64,000 bases of DNA, from the NCBI GenBank assembly GCA_902706235.1, contig CACSJR010000020.1, positions 40,381 through 104,380 of the forward strand. The letters are read 5' to 3'. The position numbers and the translations under genes were made by a program. Below, piece after piece: positions 31,865-42,885 of this stretch. Below the pieces are notes generated by a model. The model made no database searches. It had not been told where the DNA came from and worked only from the letters and a program-made list of their open reading frames with translations. Every line of letters begins with the position of its first letter. The stretch's first letter is position 1. Source of the DNA: Citrobacter sp. 18056. Its GTDB lineage: Bacteria > Pseudomonadota > Gammaproteobacteria > Enterobacterales > Enterobacteriaceae.

Positions 31865-32776
31865 TTAGTTGCTCCCGATGCCCTGGATGGCGCTGCGAAT
31901 GAAGCCGTTGTTGTTGTTTAGCATCGCGCTGGCATCGGCGGCGCTGACCCCCGCCAGAACCATCACAATGGCGGTTTTACAATGTCGATCGCAGGCGTTC
32001 AGCGCAGCTTCTGCCGTCGCCGGGTCGCATTCGGTGGCCTGTACCACGATGTTCACCTGACGCTGCAGCAGCTTGGCATTGGTGGCTTCCACATCGACCA
32101 TCAGGTTGCCAAACACTTTGCCGGAACGGATCATCGCCCCGGTGGTCAGCATATTGAGTACCAGTTTCTGGGCGGTGCCAGCTTTCATACGTGAAGAGCC
32201 GGTGACCACTTCCGGGCCGACCATCGGTTCGATGGCGATGTCGGCCAGTTTGCCAATTTCGCTGCCGCGGTTGCAGGCGATAGCCCCGACGGTCGCCCCG
32301 ACGCTACGGGCGTAGTTCAGGGCGCCAATCACATACGGCGTGCGCCCACTGGCCGCAATGCCGATGACCACGTCACGTTCGTTCAGGGCCAAATCACGCA
32401 GGTCCTGCTCGCCCATTTGCGGGCTATCTTCGGCGTTTTCGACCGCCTGCAAAATGGCGGTTTTACCGCCCGCAATCAGACCAACGACCATTTCGCGCGG
32501 CGTGCCGTAGGTTGGCGGGCATTCGCTGGCATCCAGAATACCGAGGCGGCCCGAGGTGCCCGCGCCGCAGTAAATCAGGCGTCCGCCGCAGGCAAAGGCT
32601 TGAGTAATCGCATCGACGGCCTTCGCGATGGCAGGCAGTTGTTCTTCAACCGCCAGCGCGACCTTTTGGTCTTCCGCATTAATGACTTTCAGCATCTCCA
32701 GCGTCGACAGGGTGTCAATGTTCTCGCTCGCCGGGTTGCGGCTCTCTGTAGTCAGTGCGGATAAATTAATTTTCAT
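31865..32776 (-). CDS. murQ: N-acetylmuramic acid 6-phosphate etherase
   Basis: Cytosolic SIS-domain lyase that removes the lactyl ether from MurNAc 6-phosphate, giving GlcNAc 6-phosphate and D-lactate in cell-wall recycling. The 303 residues match E. coli MurQ (298) with the sugar-phosphate binding GAGTSGRLG, the catalytic Glu in [10 protein letters not shown], and [16 protein letters not shown]. It is the first gene of murQ-murP. The RpiR-type regulator murR, divergent from murQ in E. coli, is absent here; a LysR gene lies upstream in the same direction instead. Confidence 0.97.
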   Translation of the reverse strand: MKINLSALTTESRNPASENIDTLSTLEMLKVINAEDQKVALAVEEQLPAIAKAVDAITQAFACGGRLIYCGAGTSGRLGILDASECPPTYGTPREMVVGLIAGGKTAILQAVENAEDSPQMGEQDLRDLALNERDVVIGIAASGRTPYVIGALNYARSVGATVGAIACNRGSEIGKLADIAIEPMVGPEVVTGSSRMKAGTAQKLVLNMLTTGAMIRSGKVFGNLMVDVEATNAKLLQRQVNIVVQATECDPATAEAALNACDRHCKTAIVMVLAGVSAADASAMLNNNNGFIRSAIQGIGSN

Positions 32777-32808
32777 AACGACCTCGATGAATTGCGTTCT
32801 CTATAGTT

Positions 32809-32825
32809 TGGAATAATATATTCCA
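32809..32825. promoter_or_regulatory. Inverted repeat in the murQ promoter region, candidate operator
   Basis: TGGAAT and ATTCCA are 6-base arms around AATAT, 33 bases upstream of the murQ ATG. RpiR-type repressors bind AT-rich inverted repeats of this size in mur promoters, so it could be an operator; no regulator gene is adjacent. Confidence 0.45.
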
Positions 32826-32937
32826 GCCATTGATGTAAGAAGTAATATTTTATCCCAGTATCTAATCTGTGATCGGGCGCAGCCTGCACCGTCGAAGGAG
32901 CGCTATGGAAAGGGAGAAACAGGCGAGCGGAGTGGGA

Positions 32938-33825
32938 CTAGCCTTCCGGCAGCCAAAATCCTTCGCAGCACTGGAGCCAGGCCTGGGCGCTGTGCGAGAG
33001 ATAAGTGCCTTCGCGCCAGATCATACCCAATTGCCAGTGCAGCTTGCTGTCGAGCGGGATCCAGCGCAGGGTGTTTTTGTCGAGCCGCTGGCAAATCGGT
33101 TCCGGTAAGATTGCCACGCCAACGCCCGCCTGCACCATCGCCGCCAGAAAATCCCACTGGCCGCTGCGAACTGCAATGCGCGGTTTCACATCATGCTCGG
33201 CAAACAACGTCATCAATTGGCGGCTGAGCGCAAAATCTTCGTTATAAATCAACAGTGGATGCGCGGCTAACTGTTCCGGACTAATGGACTCAACGTGTAG
33301 CCATTCGCCAGATTTCGGCACCAGCACGCACAGCGGATGGCTGAACAGCGGCAGCGTCGACAGGCCACTTTCTTCATCCACGGGCAGGGCGGTCATCGCC
33401 ACATCGAGCTCGCCGTTCATCACTGCCTGTTGTACCGTCAGGCCGCCGAATTCAGCAATTTTGAGTTCCACGCCGGGGTAGCGCTGGCGGAACAAACTGA
33501 TAGGGCCGGCCATTAACATGCCAACCATAGGAGGAATGCCGAGGCGCAGTATCCCTTTTTGCAGGTGATTGATATCGCTCAGTTCTGCTTCAAGCTGGCG
33601 GAATTCGGCCAGGATCGCCAGACCCCGCTCGAACACAACGCGTCCGGTATCGGTCAGCAGTAGCTTGCGTCCGTCGCGGATGAGCAGAGTGCAGTTAAGG
33701 TCATCTTCCAGATTTTTCAACATCTTACTGATGGTGGGCTGTGTGACGAACAGCTTCTCTGCCGCACGGGTAAAGCTCTGTTGCCGGACCACTTCGACGA
33801 AATAGCGCAGTGTTCTTATGTCCAT
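32938..33825 (-). CDS. LysR-type transcriptional regulator (CidR-like by context)
   Basis: A 295-residue LysR regulator: N-terminal winged helix (MDIRTLRYFVEVVRQQSFTR, then TQPTISKMLKNLEDDL) and a C-terminal periplasmic-binding-like effector domain (about 92-290). It is divergent from a CidA/LrgA-CidB/LrgB gene pair with 102 bases between the starts, the same arrangement as cidR-cidA-cidB in Gram-positive bacteria, where the regulator responds to acetate or overflow metabolism. The effector here is unknown. It is 161 bases upstream of murQ on the same strand. Confidence 0.9.
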   Translation of the reverse strand: MDIRTLRYFVEVVRQQSFTRAAEKLFVTQPTISKMLKNLEDDLNCTLLIRDGRKLLLTDTGRVVFERGLAILAEFRQLEAELSDINHLQKGILRLGIPPMVGMLMAGPISLFRQRYPGVELKIAEFGGLTVQQAVMNGELDVAMTALPVDEESGLSTLPLFSHPLCVLVPKSGEWLHVESISPEQLAAHPLLIYNEDFALSRQLMTLFAEHDVKPRIAVRSGQWDFLAAMVQAGVGVAILPEPICQRLDKNTLRWIPLDSKLHWQLGMIWREGTYLSHSAQAWLQCCEGFWLPEG

Positions 33826-33927
33826 GATTATTCCTCGAAACTATACCTTCAATGATTTTAATTCATTTCAGTCGCAGTCGACGGCTCTCTATACTGAACG
33901 CCTTCATTTTTTTCAGGAATTCCTTTC

Positions 33928-34338
33928 ATGGCTGTGGCCTTAGGGCGCGTAACGCCTGCTGTCCTGCACCATCTTCAGGTCCCGGTGCAGGTCGTGTTGT
34001 ACGCCGGGTTGTTTGTGCTGGCGGAACATCTGGTGGCGTGGGGCCATCTTCCGCTGCCTGCGAATCTGGTCGGTATGGTGTTAATGCTGGCGCTGATTGT
34101 GTGCCGCATCTTACCGCTCAACTGGGTACGCGCCGGTTCGCGCTGGCTGCTGGCGGAGATGCTGCTGTTCTTCGTGCCAGCGGTGGTGGCGGTGGTTAAT
34201 TATGCCCAGTTGTTGAGGGTAGATGGCTGGCGCATTTTTCTGGTGATTGCGCTGAGTACGATGATGGTGCTGGGCGCGACTGCCTGGGTGGTCGATAAAG
34301 TGTATCGCTACGAGCTAAGCAGGATGAATCGTGAATAG
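33928..34338 (+). CDS. CidA/LrgA family holin-like protein
   Basis: A 136-residue inner-membrane protein with four hydrophobic helices and the family block NLVGMVLMLALI and FFVPAVVAVVNY. CidA/LrgA proteins are proposed to form holin-like pores or to move small metabolites such as pyruvate; direct function in enterobacteria is not settled. The GTG start of the next gene lies inside its last codons (8-base overlap), indicating translational coupling. It differs from the E. coli homologue yohJ, which would sit elsewhere. Confidence 0.9.
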   Translation: MAVALGRVTPAVLHHLQVPVQVVLYAGLFVLAEHLVAWGHLPLPANLVGMVLMLALIVCRILPLNWVRAGSRWLLAEMLLFFVPAVVAVVNYAQLLRVDGWRIFLVIALSTMMVLGATAWVVDKVYRYELSRMNRE

Positions 34339-35020
34339 TCTTGCGCTGAGCCTGCTATGTCTGGCGGTTACCCTCGGACTCTATTACGCCAACAAACGCC
34401 TGTATCGCCGCTTTCGCAAACTGCCGCTGATGCCGCTGGTGTTCACCCCGCTGTTGCTGGTGTTGATCCTGGTATTCGGCCACATCTCTTATCAGAATTA
34501 CATGGGCGAAGCGCACTGGCTGCTGTGGCTGCTCGGCCCGGCGACCATCGCCTTTGCGGTGCCGGTGTATGACAATCTGGCGGTGATCAAACGCCACTGG
34601 ATGTCCCTCAGCGCGGGCGTAGTGACCGCGAACGTAGTGGCGGTGTGCAGCTCGGTCTGGCTGGCACGTCTGTTTACGTTGCCGGATGAAATTCAGCGCA
34701 GCCTGGCGGTGCGTTCAATTACCACGCCGTTTGCGCTTGCCGCGGCGAAACCGCTCGGCGGACAGCCGGAGCTGGTGGCACTGTTCGTGGTGATTACCGG
34801 TGTGTTTGGCATGGCGGTTGGCGATATGCTGTTTTTGCGTCTCGCCATTCGGGAAGGCATGGCGAAAGGCGCAGGCTTTGGTGCCGCATCACACGGAGCA
34901 GGCACCGCGCGTTCCTACGAACTTGGCCCGCAGGAAGGGGTGATTGCCAGTCTGGTGATGATGCTCTCTGGCGTCACGATGGTCCTGTGCGCGCCGCTAG
35001 TTGCATGGGCGATGTTCTGA
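34331..35020 (+). CDS. CidB/LrgB family membrane protein
   Basis: A 229-residue inner-membrane protein with seven or so helices and the LrgB signature SITTPFALAAAKPLGG and GAASHGAGTARSYE. It is the usual partner of CidA/LrgA; together they act as a holin/antiholin-like pair or a metabolite carrier. It begins at a GTG overlapping the CidA-type gene. It ends in front of a GC-rich hairpin shared with convergent actP. Confidence 0.92.
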   Translation: MNSLALSLLCLAVTLGLYYANKRLYRRFRKLPLMPLVFTPLLLVLILVFGHISYQNYMGEAHWLLWLLGPATIAFAVPVYDNLAVIKRHWMSLSAGVVTANVVAVCSSVWLARLFTLPDEIQRSLAVRSITTPFALAAAKPLGGQPELVALFVVITGVFGMAVGDMLFLRLAIREGMAKGAGFGAASHGAGTARSYELGPQEGVIASLVMMLSGVTMVLCAPLVAWAMF

Positions 35021-35023
35021 GAA

Positions 35024-35047
35024 ATCCCCGGCCGGAAGGCCGGGGAT
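35024..35047. terminator. Hairpin between the CidB-type gene and actP
   Basis: ATCCCCGGCC and GGCCGGGGAT form a 10-bp perfect stem with loop GGAA. There is no real T run on either strand, so it may mainly protect mRNA ends of the two convergent transcripts. Confidence 0.55.
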
Positions 35048-35054
35048 AACGTGC

Positions 35055-37015
<1,961 letters not shown>

Positions 37016-37093
37016 CACCGCGTCTCCAGAGGTTCCCCGTCGTCTTTCAGAAGCACGAAATTCAAACGGGAAGGTTAGGTATTGTTATTATGA

Positions 37094-37125
37094 GCAGGCC
37101 CGGTTAGCGGAGCGCTACCGGGCAA
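37094..37125. repeat. REP unit between acs and yjcH
   Basis: GCAGGCCCGGTTAGCG then GAGCGCTACCGGGCAA is an imperfect palindrome of the enterobacterial REP type. It lies inside the acs-yjcH-actP operon, where it could set different mRNA stability for acs and the transporter genes. Confidence 0.75.
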
Positions 37126-37130
37126 GAATG

Positions 37131-39089
37131 TTATGAAGGCATTGAGATGGACTGCTTCTCTTCGAGCAGTTTTTCCACCACGCCCGGATCGGCAAGCGTT
37201 GAGGTATCACCCAAGTTGCTGGTATCCCCAGCGGCAATTTTGCGCAGAATGCGGCGCATGATTTTGCCGGAGCGGGTTTTCGGCAGCGAGTCGGTCCAGT
37301 GCAGCACGTCTGGCGTCGCCAGCGGGCCAATCTCTTTGCGCACCCAGTTACGCACTTCGCTATACAGTTCCGCGCTCGGCTCTTCGCCGTGGTTCAGGGT
37401 GACGTAGGCATAAATCGCCTGGCCCTTAATGCTGTGCGGAATACCGACCACCGCCGCTTCGGCGATTTTCGGATGTGAGACCAGCGCTGACTCAATCTCT
37501 GCGGTGCCCAGACGGTGGCCAGACACGTTCAGCACGTCATCGACGCGGCCCGTTATCCAGAAGTAACCGTCTTCGTCACGGCGGGCGCCGTCTCCGCTGA
37601 AGTACATGTTTTTGAAGGTCGAGAAGTAGGTCTGTTCGAATCTGTCGTGATCGCCAAACAGCGTGCGCGCCTGGCCCGGCCAGGAATCGGTGATCACCAG
37701 GTTGCCTTCGGTCGCCCCTTCCAGCACGTTGCCTTCGTTATCGACCAGCGCGGGCTGCACACCGAAGAACGGACGGGTCGCTGAACCGGCTTTCAGCTCG
37801 GTCGCACCCGGCAGCGGGGTGATCATGAAGCCGCCGGTTTCGGTCTGCCACCAGGTGTCCATCACCGGACATTTTTCGTTGCCGATTTTCTTCCAGTACC
37901 ACTCCCAGGCTTCCGGGTTGATAGGCTCGCCGACGGAACCGAGAATGCGCAGGGAAGAGCGGTCGGTGCCCTGAATCGCCTTATCGCCTTCGGCCATCAG
38001 GGCGCGAATAGCGGTCGGGGCGGTGTAGAGAATGTTCACTTTGTGTTTGTCGACCACTTCGCTCATACGCGCAGGTGTCGGCCAGTTTGGCACGCCTTCA
38101 AACATCAGCGTGGTCGCGCCGCAGGCCAGCGGGCCGTATAGCAGATAGCTGTGACCAGTGACCCAGCCGACGTCGGCGGTACACCAGTAGATATCGCCCT
38201 GATGGTAATCAAAGACGTATTTAAAGGTGGTCGCCGCATACACCAGATAGCCGCCAGTAGTGTGTAGCACGCCTTTTGGTTTGCCTGTAGACCCGGAGGT
38301 GTAGAGGATAAACAGCGGGTCTTCCGCGCCGACTTCAACCGGCTGATGCTGGTCGCTGGCTTTTTCAACCAGCTCGCTCCACCACAGGTCGCGGCCTTCC
38401 TGCCAGGCGATAGACCCGCCGGTACGTTTCAGGACTACCACGTGTTCGACGGTGTTGACGTTCGGGTTTTTCAACGCGTCATCGACATTTTTCTTCAGCG
38501 GAATGGAACGGCCCGCGCGTATGCCCTCATCGGCGGTGATCACCAGGCGGGAGCTGGAATCGATAATGCGTCCGGCAACCGCTTCCGGTGAGAAGCCGCC
38601 GAAAATCACCGAATGCACGGCACCAATGCGCGCACAGGCGAGCATCGCCACCGCCGCTTCCGGCACCATCGGCATGTAAATCGCCACCACATCGCCTTTT
38701 TTGATGCCGAGTTCAGTCAGCACGTTGGCGAAGCGGCACACGTCGGCGTGCAGTTCTTTATAGGAAATATGTTTGCTCTGGGTGGCGTCGTCGCCTTCCC
38801 AGATGATGGCGGTCTGATCGCCGCGCGTGGCCAGATGGCGGTCGAGGCAGTTGGCCGCCAGGTTCAGGGTGCCGTCTTCGTACCATTTGATTGAGACGTT
38901 ACCGGGGGCGAAAGAGGTGTTTTTAACGTTCTGATAGGGCTTCATCCAGTCGAGGATTTTTCCCTGCTCGCCCCAAAAGGTGTCAGGGGAGCTCACTGAC
39001 TGTTGATACTTCTCTGCATACTGCTCCGGGTTGATCAGGCAATTTTCCGCAATGTTTGCGGGAATAGCGTGTTTGTGGACTTGGCTCAT
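37131..39089 (-). CDS. acs: Acetyl-CoA synthetase (AMP-forming)
   Basis: High-affinity acetate scavenging enzyme: acetate, ATP and CoA give acetyl-CoA, AMP and diphosphate. The 652 residues match E. coli. Adenylate-forming motifs are intact: [11 protein letters not shown] (about 264-274), WWQTETGG, and the acetylation-controlled lysine near residue 609 in [15 protein letters not shown]. It starts [18 protein letters not shown] behind AAGGAGAG. The 492-base upstream region is large, as expected for a CRP-controlled promoter. Confidence 0.98.
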   Translation of the reverse strand: MSQVHKHAIPANIAENCLINPEQYAEKYQQSVSSPDTFWGEQGKILDWMKPYQNVKNTSFAPGNVSIKWYEDGTLNLAANCLDRHLATRGDQTAIIWEGDDATQSKHISYKELHADVCRFANVLTELGIKKGDVVAIYMPMVPEAAVAMLACARIGAVHSVIFGGFSPEAVAGRIIDSSSRLVITADEGIRAGRSIPLKKNVDDALKNPNVNTVEHVVVLKRTGGSIAWQEGRDLWWSELVEKASDQHQPVEVGAEDPLFILYTSGSTGKPKGVLHTTGGYLVYAATTFKYVFDYHQGDIYWCTADVGWVTGHSYLLYGPLACGATTLMFEGVPNWPTPARMSEVVDKHKVNILYTAPTAIRALMAEGDKAIQGTDRSSLRILGSVGEPINPEAWEWYWKKIGNEKCPVMDTWWQTETGGFMITPLPGATELKAGSATRPFFGVQPALVDNEGNVLEGATEGNLVITDSWPGQARTLFGDHDRFEQTYFSTFKNMYFSGDGARRDEDGYFWITGRVDDVLNVSGHRLGTAEIESALVSHPKIAEAAVVGIPHSIKGQAIYAYVTLNHGEEPSAELYSEVRNWVRKEIGPLATPDVLHWTDSLPKTRSGKIMRRILRKIAAGDTSNLGDTSTLADPGVVEKLLEEKQSISMPS

Positions 39090-39581
39090 GGCTTTTGCTC
39101 TCCTTTTTTGTTAACTATATGTCAACGAAAGGTTAATTATAGGGCGCAGGGCAGTTTTTTTACTTTTTTGCACGACAGATCACGGATTAATTTGGTAATG
39201 AATTAATTGATATCGAAATCGCGGCAAATAATTAATTGCATGTCTTATTTTGACGGGAGCTGAATATATATTTCGTCTCTTTTTTGTCGTCAATAAATCC
39301 ATCAGGACGGCAGCGGAGCAAGAATATGTATCATGAGGCATGGCATATACGTAAATCGCGAAGGGATCTTAATATTAAACCGGGGCACGCATCAAAAAGG
39401 GAGCCTTCTATTTCTCTCTGCCGTTTGACGATAACCGGCAAGCTGAATTTTCTGACAGAAAAAGTAAATTACGCAGTTTTTTATGCTTAATTTATTATCC
39501 TGCGATATGAATTAAAAATTTAACTCCGCGGCTTTGCCTCTAGCATAGCATTTTCATGAAAATGTTACATAGAGGTTAAGT
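39090..39581. other. Divergent promoter region acs / MFS transporter
   Basis: About 490 bases, AT-rich. In E. coli the acs promoter is CRP, Fis and IHF controlled; here only half of a CRP site (GTGATCTGTCGTGC on the minus strand near 39172) is visible. A perfect 16-base palindrome just before the MFS gene is listed separately. An open frame at 39284-39490 has no recognisable protein and is not taken as a gene. Confidence 0.5.
39549..39564. promoter_or_regulatory. Perfect 16-base palindrome, candidate operator of the MFS gene
   Basis: CATTTTCATGAAAATG is a perfect palindrome placed seven bases before the AGAGG ribosome site and 18 bases before the GTG start, a position where a bound repressor would block transcription. 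Confidence 0.45.
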
Positions 39582-41000
39582 GTGAGTGGTGTTTTAGTTG
39601 CAGATCTCGATGGGGAAGCGCAGCAGCCTCTCCATGAAGAGGACCTGGCCGCAAGGATCGATGCTTTACCCGCTTCTGCCGGGTTATGGCGCTTTATCAT
39701 CCTGCTGGCGTTAGGGGGATTTTTCGAGCTCTATGATCTTTTTCAAACAGGGTATATCAGCGCCGGGCTGGTGGCTGACGGAATTTTCCATAGCGGTTCA
39801 CAAGGCATCTTCGGGATAGCGGACCAGGCGGCATTTGCTTCTGCAACGTTCCTGGGGTTATTTATCGGTGCCAGTGTGTTAAGCCCCTTTGCCGATAAGA
39901 TTGGACGCCGGGCAACGTTTATGTACGCGTTGCTGTGGTATGGCGTGTTTTCGCTCGGTATGGCGTTTCAGCACCAGGCCGAATGGGTCATCTTCCTGCG
40001 CTTTATGGTCGGGGTCGGCCTGGGCATTGAACTGGTCACGATCGATACCTATTTGACGGAATGGGCGCCTGCTCATCTACGCACCCGGGCTTTTGCCTTT
40101 TCCTTCTTTATCCAGTTTCTGTCTGTTCCGGCGGTAGCATTAATGTCGTGGTGGCTGGTGCCGCAGACCTTTTTCGGGCTTAGCGGCTGGCGGTATGTGG
40201 TGATTATCGGCGCTGTCGCATCGTTGATTATCTGGCTGGTACGTAAAGGGTTGCCAGAGTCTCCGCGTTGGTTATTGCAGCAAAAACGCTATCAGGAAGC
40301 GCGCCAGGTTGTTCAGGAGATGGAACAACGCTGCGGTATGGGTGAGATGCCTGATTTCCCGGTACGCGACATCGCGCCGACTGACCTTCCGCCAGCGAAA
40401 GGAACCTTTAAGGATATCTGGTCTCCACGTTATCGCGGCCGCACGCTGATGCTGACGGTGATGAACTTCTTTCAGGCGATCGGATTTTTTGGCTTTGGTA
40501 ACTGGCTGCCGGCGCTGCTGTCGGGTAAAGGTGCCTCGTTTACCCATAGCTTGCTGTATGCGTTCTTTATTACCCTGGCTTACCCGCTGGGGTCCCTGAT
40601 TTGCAGTCGCTACGCCGATAAGATGGAAAACAAGTGGCAAATCGTTCTCTCCTGCCTGACCACCGTTATCTTCGGTTCGCTGTTTGCCATTCAGAATAAC
40701 CCCGTGTGGCTGATTTTATGTGGCTTCTTCATTACCTGGTCGAATGCATGGCTGACCTACAGCTACCACTCTTATCAGTCTGAAGTGTTCCCGACCTACA
40801 TCCGTGCTCGCGCGGTGGGTTTCTGCTACTCATTCAGCCGTCTGTCGACGGTATTCAGCAGTATTATTATCGGGCTTATCCTGCAATATAGTGGTTCGCT
40901 GGGGGTTATCGCGTTTATCGTGGTGAGCATGTTAATTGTGATGTTCACGATTGGCGTCTTTGGTCCCGCTACACGTGGCATCGATTTGGAGGATATCTGA
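39582..41000 (+). CDS. MFS transporter, sugar-porter-like family
   Basis: A 472-residue inner-membrane transporter with twelve predicted helices. Major facilitator signatures are visible: LGGFFELYDLFQTGY in helix 1, GASVLSPFADKIGRRATFMY between helices 2 and 3, RFMVGVGLGIELVTIDTYLTEW, and GLPESPRWLL before the central loop, the pattern of the sugar/metabolite porters (as in YaaU-like or NiaP-like carriers). Start is GTG at 39582 behind AGAGG. The substrate is unknown. It stands alone where E. coli has the nrf nitrite reductase operon. Confidence 0.88.
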   Translation: MSGVLVADLDGEAQQPLHEEDLAARIDALPASAGLWRFIILLALGGFFELYDLFQTGYISAGLVADGIFHSGSQGIFGIADQAAFASATFLGLFIGASVLSPFADKIGRRATFMYALLWYGVFSLGMAFQHQAEWVIFLRFMVGVGLGIELVTIDTYLTEWAPAHLRTRAFAFSFFIQFLSVPAVALMSWWLVPQTFFGLSGWRYVVIIGAVASLIIWLVRKGLPESPRWLLQQKRYQEARQVVQEMEQRCGMGEMPDFPVRDIAPTDLPPAKGTFKDIWSPRYRGRTLMLTVMNFFQAIGFFGFGNWLPALLSGKGASFTHSLLYAFFITLAYPLGSLICSRYADKMENKWQIVLSCLTTVIFGSLFAIQNNPVWLILCGFFITWSNAWLTYSYHSYQSEVFPTYIRARAVGFCYSFSRLSTVFSSIIIGLILQYSGSLGVIAFIVVSMLIVMFTIGVFGPATRGIDLEDI

Positions 41001-41481
41001 TCGATGGCGGTAACGTCCCAAAGAAAAACAGCCTGATTCGGTATTGAAAATGCAATGGCAGGGCTCGCGAAAGAGGCTGCCATTGCCACTTCTGCTCGCC
41101 AGCCATTGCTCTTAGGGGCATCTCTCTCAACGTTTCATGCTCCTGCATTCTGAATCGCCGCCAGAGGCTGTTTTTGGCGTATAAAAATTCACCAAACAAA
41201 TCTTTGAAAATAAATAATAACCATGATGAATTTATAGATTTTTCGACTAAAAAAAGTTTTCTATAACAAAAGGTTATTTAAGGTAACTAGCCTTAACGCC
41301 TACCGGTCACACTTTTATCAGCCTAACGCCCTGTTCTTAAAGGCTTGCGCAGTATGCCGTGCAGGTGGTACTGATATGCCGCGTTATAATTCGTCTTAAA
41401 TTAAACAACACAAATCATCTCCCGTTTCAGTGGGAAACATGCGTTACAAAATGTCTCCCTGCGTTGAGGAAGTCTGTAGTT
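41001..41481. other. Intergenic region MFS gene / gltP
   Basis: About 480 bases without a gene. A 10-base inverted repeat (GCAATGGCAG / CTGCCATTGC, 41052-41086) soon after the MFS stop may be a terminator without a T run. From 41180 the DNA is very AT-rich and probably holds the gltP promoter. Confidence 0.5.
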
Positions 41482-42795
41482 ATGAAAAAAGCGAAAGTCA
41501 GCCTGGCCTGGCAAATACTGCTGGCGTTAGTGCTGGGTATTCTTCTGGGTAGTTATCTTCATTATCAAAGTGATAGCCGTGAATGGCTGATTACCAACCT
41601 GTTATCACCTGCCGGTGATATCTTCATCCATCTGATCAAAATGATTGTGGTACCGATTGTGATTTCGACGCTGGTTGTCGGGATTGCAGGCGTAGGCGAT
41701 GCCAAGTCACTGGGCCGTATCGGTGCGAAAACCATTATCTATTTCGAAATCATCACTACTATCGCCATCGTGCTGGGTATTACGCTGGCGAACGTCTTCC
41801 AGCCGGGGTCAGGCATTGATATGTCGACCCTCGCAACGGTGGATATTTCGAAATACCAGAGTACTGCGACCGATGTACAAAGCCACGCGCATGGCCTGAT
41901 GGGCACGATCCTGTCGTTGGTGCCGACCAATATTTTCGCCTCGATGGCGAAAGGCGACATGCTGCCGATTATCTTCTTCTCGGTGCTGTTTGGTCTGGGG
42001 CTGTCATCGCTGCCATCTGCGCATCGCGAACCGCTGGTCACGGTGTTCCGTTCGGTTTCCGAAACGATGTTCAAAGTGACGCACATGGTGATGCGCTATG
42101 CGCCAGTCGGCGTGTTCGCGCTGATTTCCGTCACCGTCGCCAACTTTGGTTTTGCCTCCCTGTGGCCGCTCGCCAAGCTGGTCATTCTGGTATATGCCGC
42201 CATTGTATTCTTCGCGCTGGTGGTTCTGGGTACGGTCGCGAAAATGTGTGGGTTGAGCATCTGGATCCTGATTCGTATCCTGAAAGACGAGCTGATTCTG
42301 GCGTACTCCACGGCGAGTTCCGAAAGTGTGCTGCCGCGAATTATCGAGAAGATGGAAGCCTATGGTGCGCCAGCGTCGATCACCAGTTTCGTGGTGCCGA
42401 CCGGCTACTCCTTTAACCTTGATGGTTCGACGCTGTACCAAAGTATCGCGGCGATTTTCATCGCTCAGCTGTACGGCATTGACCTGTCCATCGGCCAGGA
42501 AATCATTCTGGTGCTGACCTTAATGGTGACCTCGAAAGGGATCGCAGGCGTGCCCGGGGTATCGTTCGTGGTGCTGCTGGCAACGCTCGGAAGCGTGGGT
42601 ATTCCGCTGGAAGGGCTGGCGTTTATCGCAGGCGTAGACCGTATCCTCGACATGGCGCGTACCGCGCTGAACGTGGTGGGTAACGCGCTGGCGGTGCTGG
42701 TGATTTCAAAGTGGGAACACAAATTTGACCGCAAAAAAGCGCAGGCTTATGAGCGTGAAATGCTGGGAATATTTGATAAGACCGCCAGCCGTTAA
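41482..42795 (+). CDS. gltP: Glutamate/aspartate:proton symporter
   Basis: Inner-membrane symporter of the DAACS family importing L-glutamate and L-aspartate with protons. The 437 residues equal E. coli GltP. Family blocks are clear: LIKMIVVPIVISTLVVGI, the serine-rich reentrant loop YSTASSESVLPRI, and PTGYSFNLDGSTLYQSIA. The ATG at 41482 follows GAGGA; the frame is open 123 bases upstream but the extra residues do not match the family. It is followed by two REP-type hairpins. Confidence 0.97.
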   Translation: MKKAKVSLAWQILLALVLGILLGSYLHYQSDSREWLITNLLSPAGDIFIHLIKMIVVPIVISTLVVGIAGVGDAKSLGRIGAKTIIYFEIITTIAIVLGITLANVFQPGSGIDMSTLATVDISKYQSTATDVQSHAHGLMGTILSLVPTNIFASMAKGDMLPIIFFSVLFGLGLSSLPSAHREPLVTVFRSVSETMFKVTHMVMRYAPVGVFALISVTVANFGFASLWPLAKLVILVYAAIVFFALVVLGTVAKMCGLSIWILIRILKDELILAYSTASSESVLPRIIEKMEAYGAPASITSFVVPTGYSFNLDGSTLYQSIAAIFIAQLYGIDLSIGQEIILVLTLMVTSKGIAGVPGVSFVVLLATLGSVGIPLEGLAFIAGVDRILDMARTALNVVGNALAVLVISKWEHKFDRKKAQAYEREMLGIFDKTASR

Positions 42796-42805
42796 ACCCC
42801 TGTTT

Positions 42806-42836
42806 GCCCGATGGCGCTTACGCTTATCGGGCCTAC
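42806..42836. repeat. REP unit after gltP
   Basis: GCCCGATGGCGCTTACGC followed by TTATCGGGCCTAC is a classical REP (palindromic unit). It is the first of two in the gltP/yjcO convergent gap and forms a BIME with the next. Confidence 0.85.
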
Positions 42837-42854
42837 AAAACGCAAAATCACACA

Positions 42855-42881
42855 GGCCCGGCAAGCATCGCGCTGCCGGGC
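42855..42881. repeat. Second REP-like hairpin after gltP
   Basis: GCCCGGCA and TGCCGGGC arms around AGCATCGCGC form a GC hairpin close to the yjcO stop. Almost the same sequence recurs at 46812-46844. Confidence 0.75.
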
Positions 42882-42885
42882 GGTA

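Noticed and set aside
39284..39490. 68-codon frame between acs and the MFS gene
   Set aside because: No recognisable protein, no clear ribosome site, within an AT-rich promoter region.
42796..42885. CRISPR-like repeats after gltP
   Set aside because: Only two different palindromic units, no regular spacers; they are REP elements.
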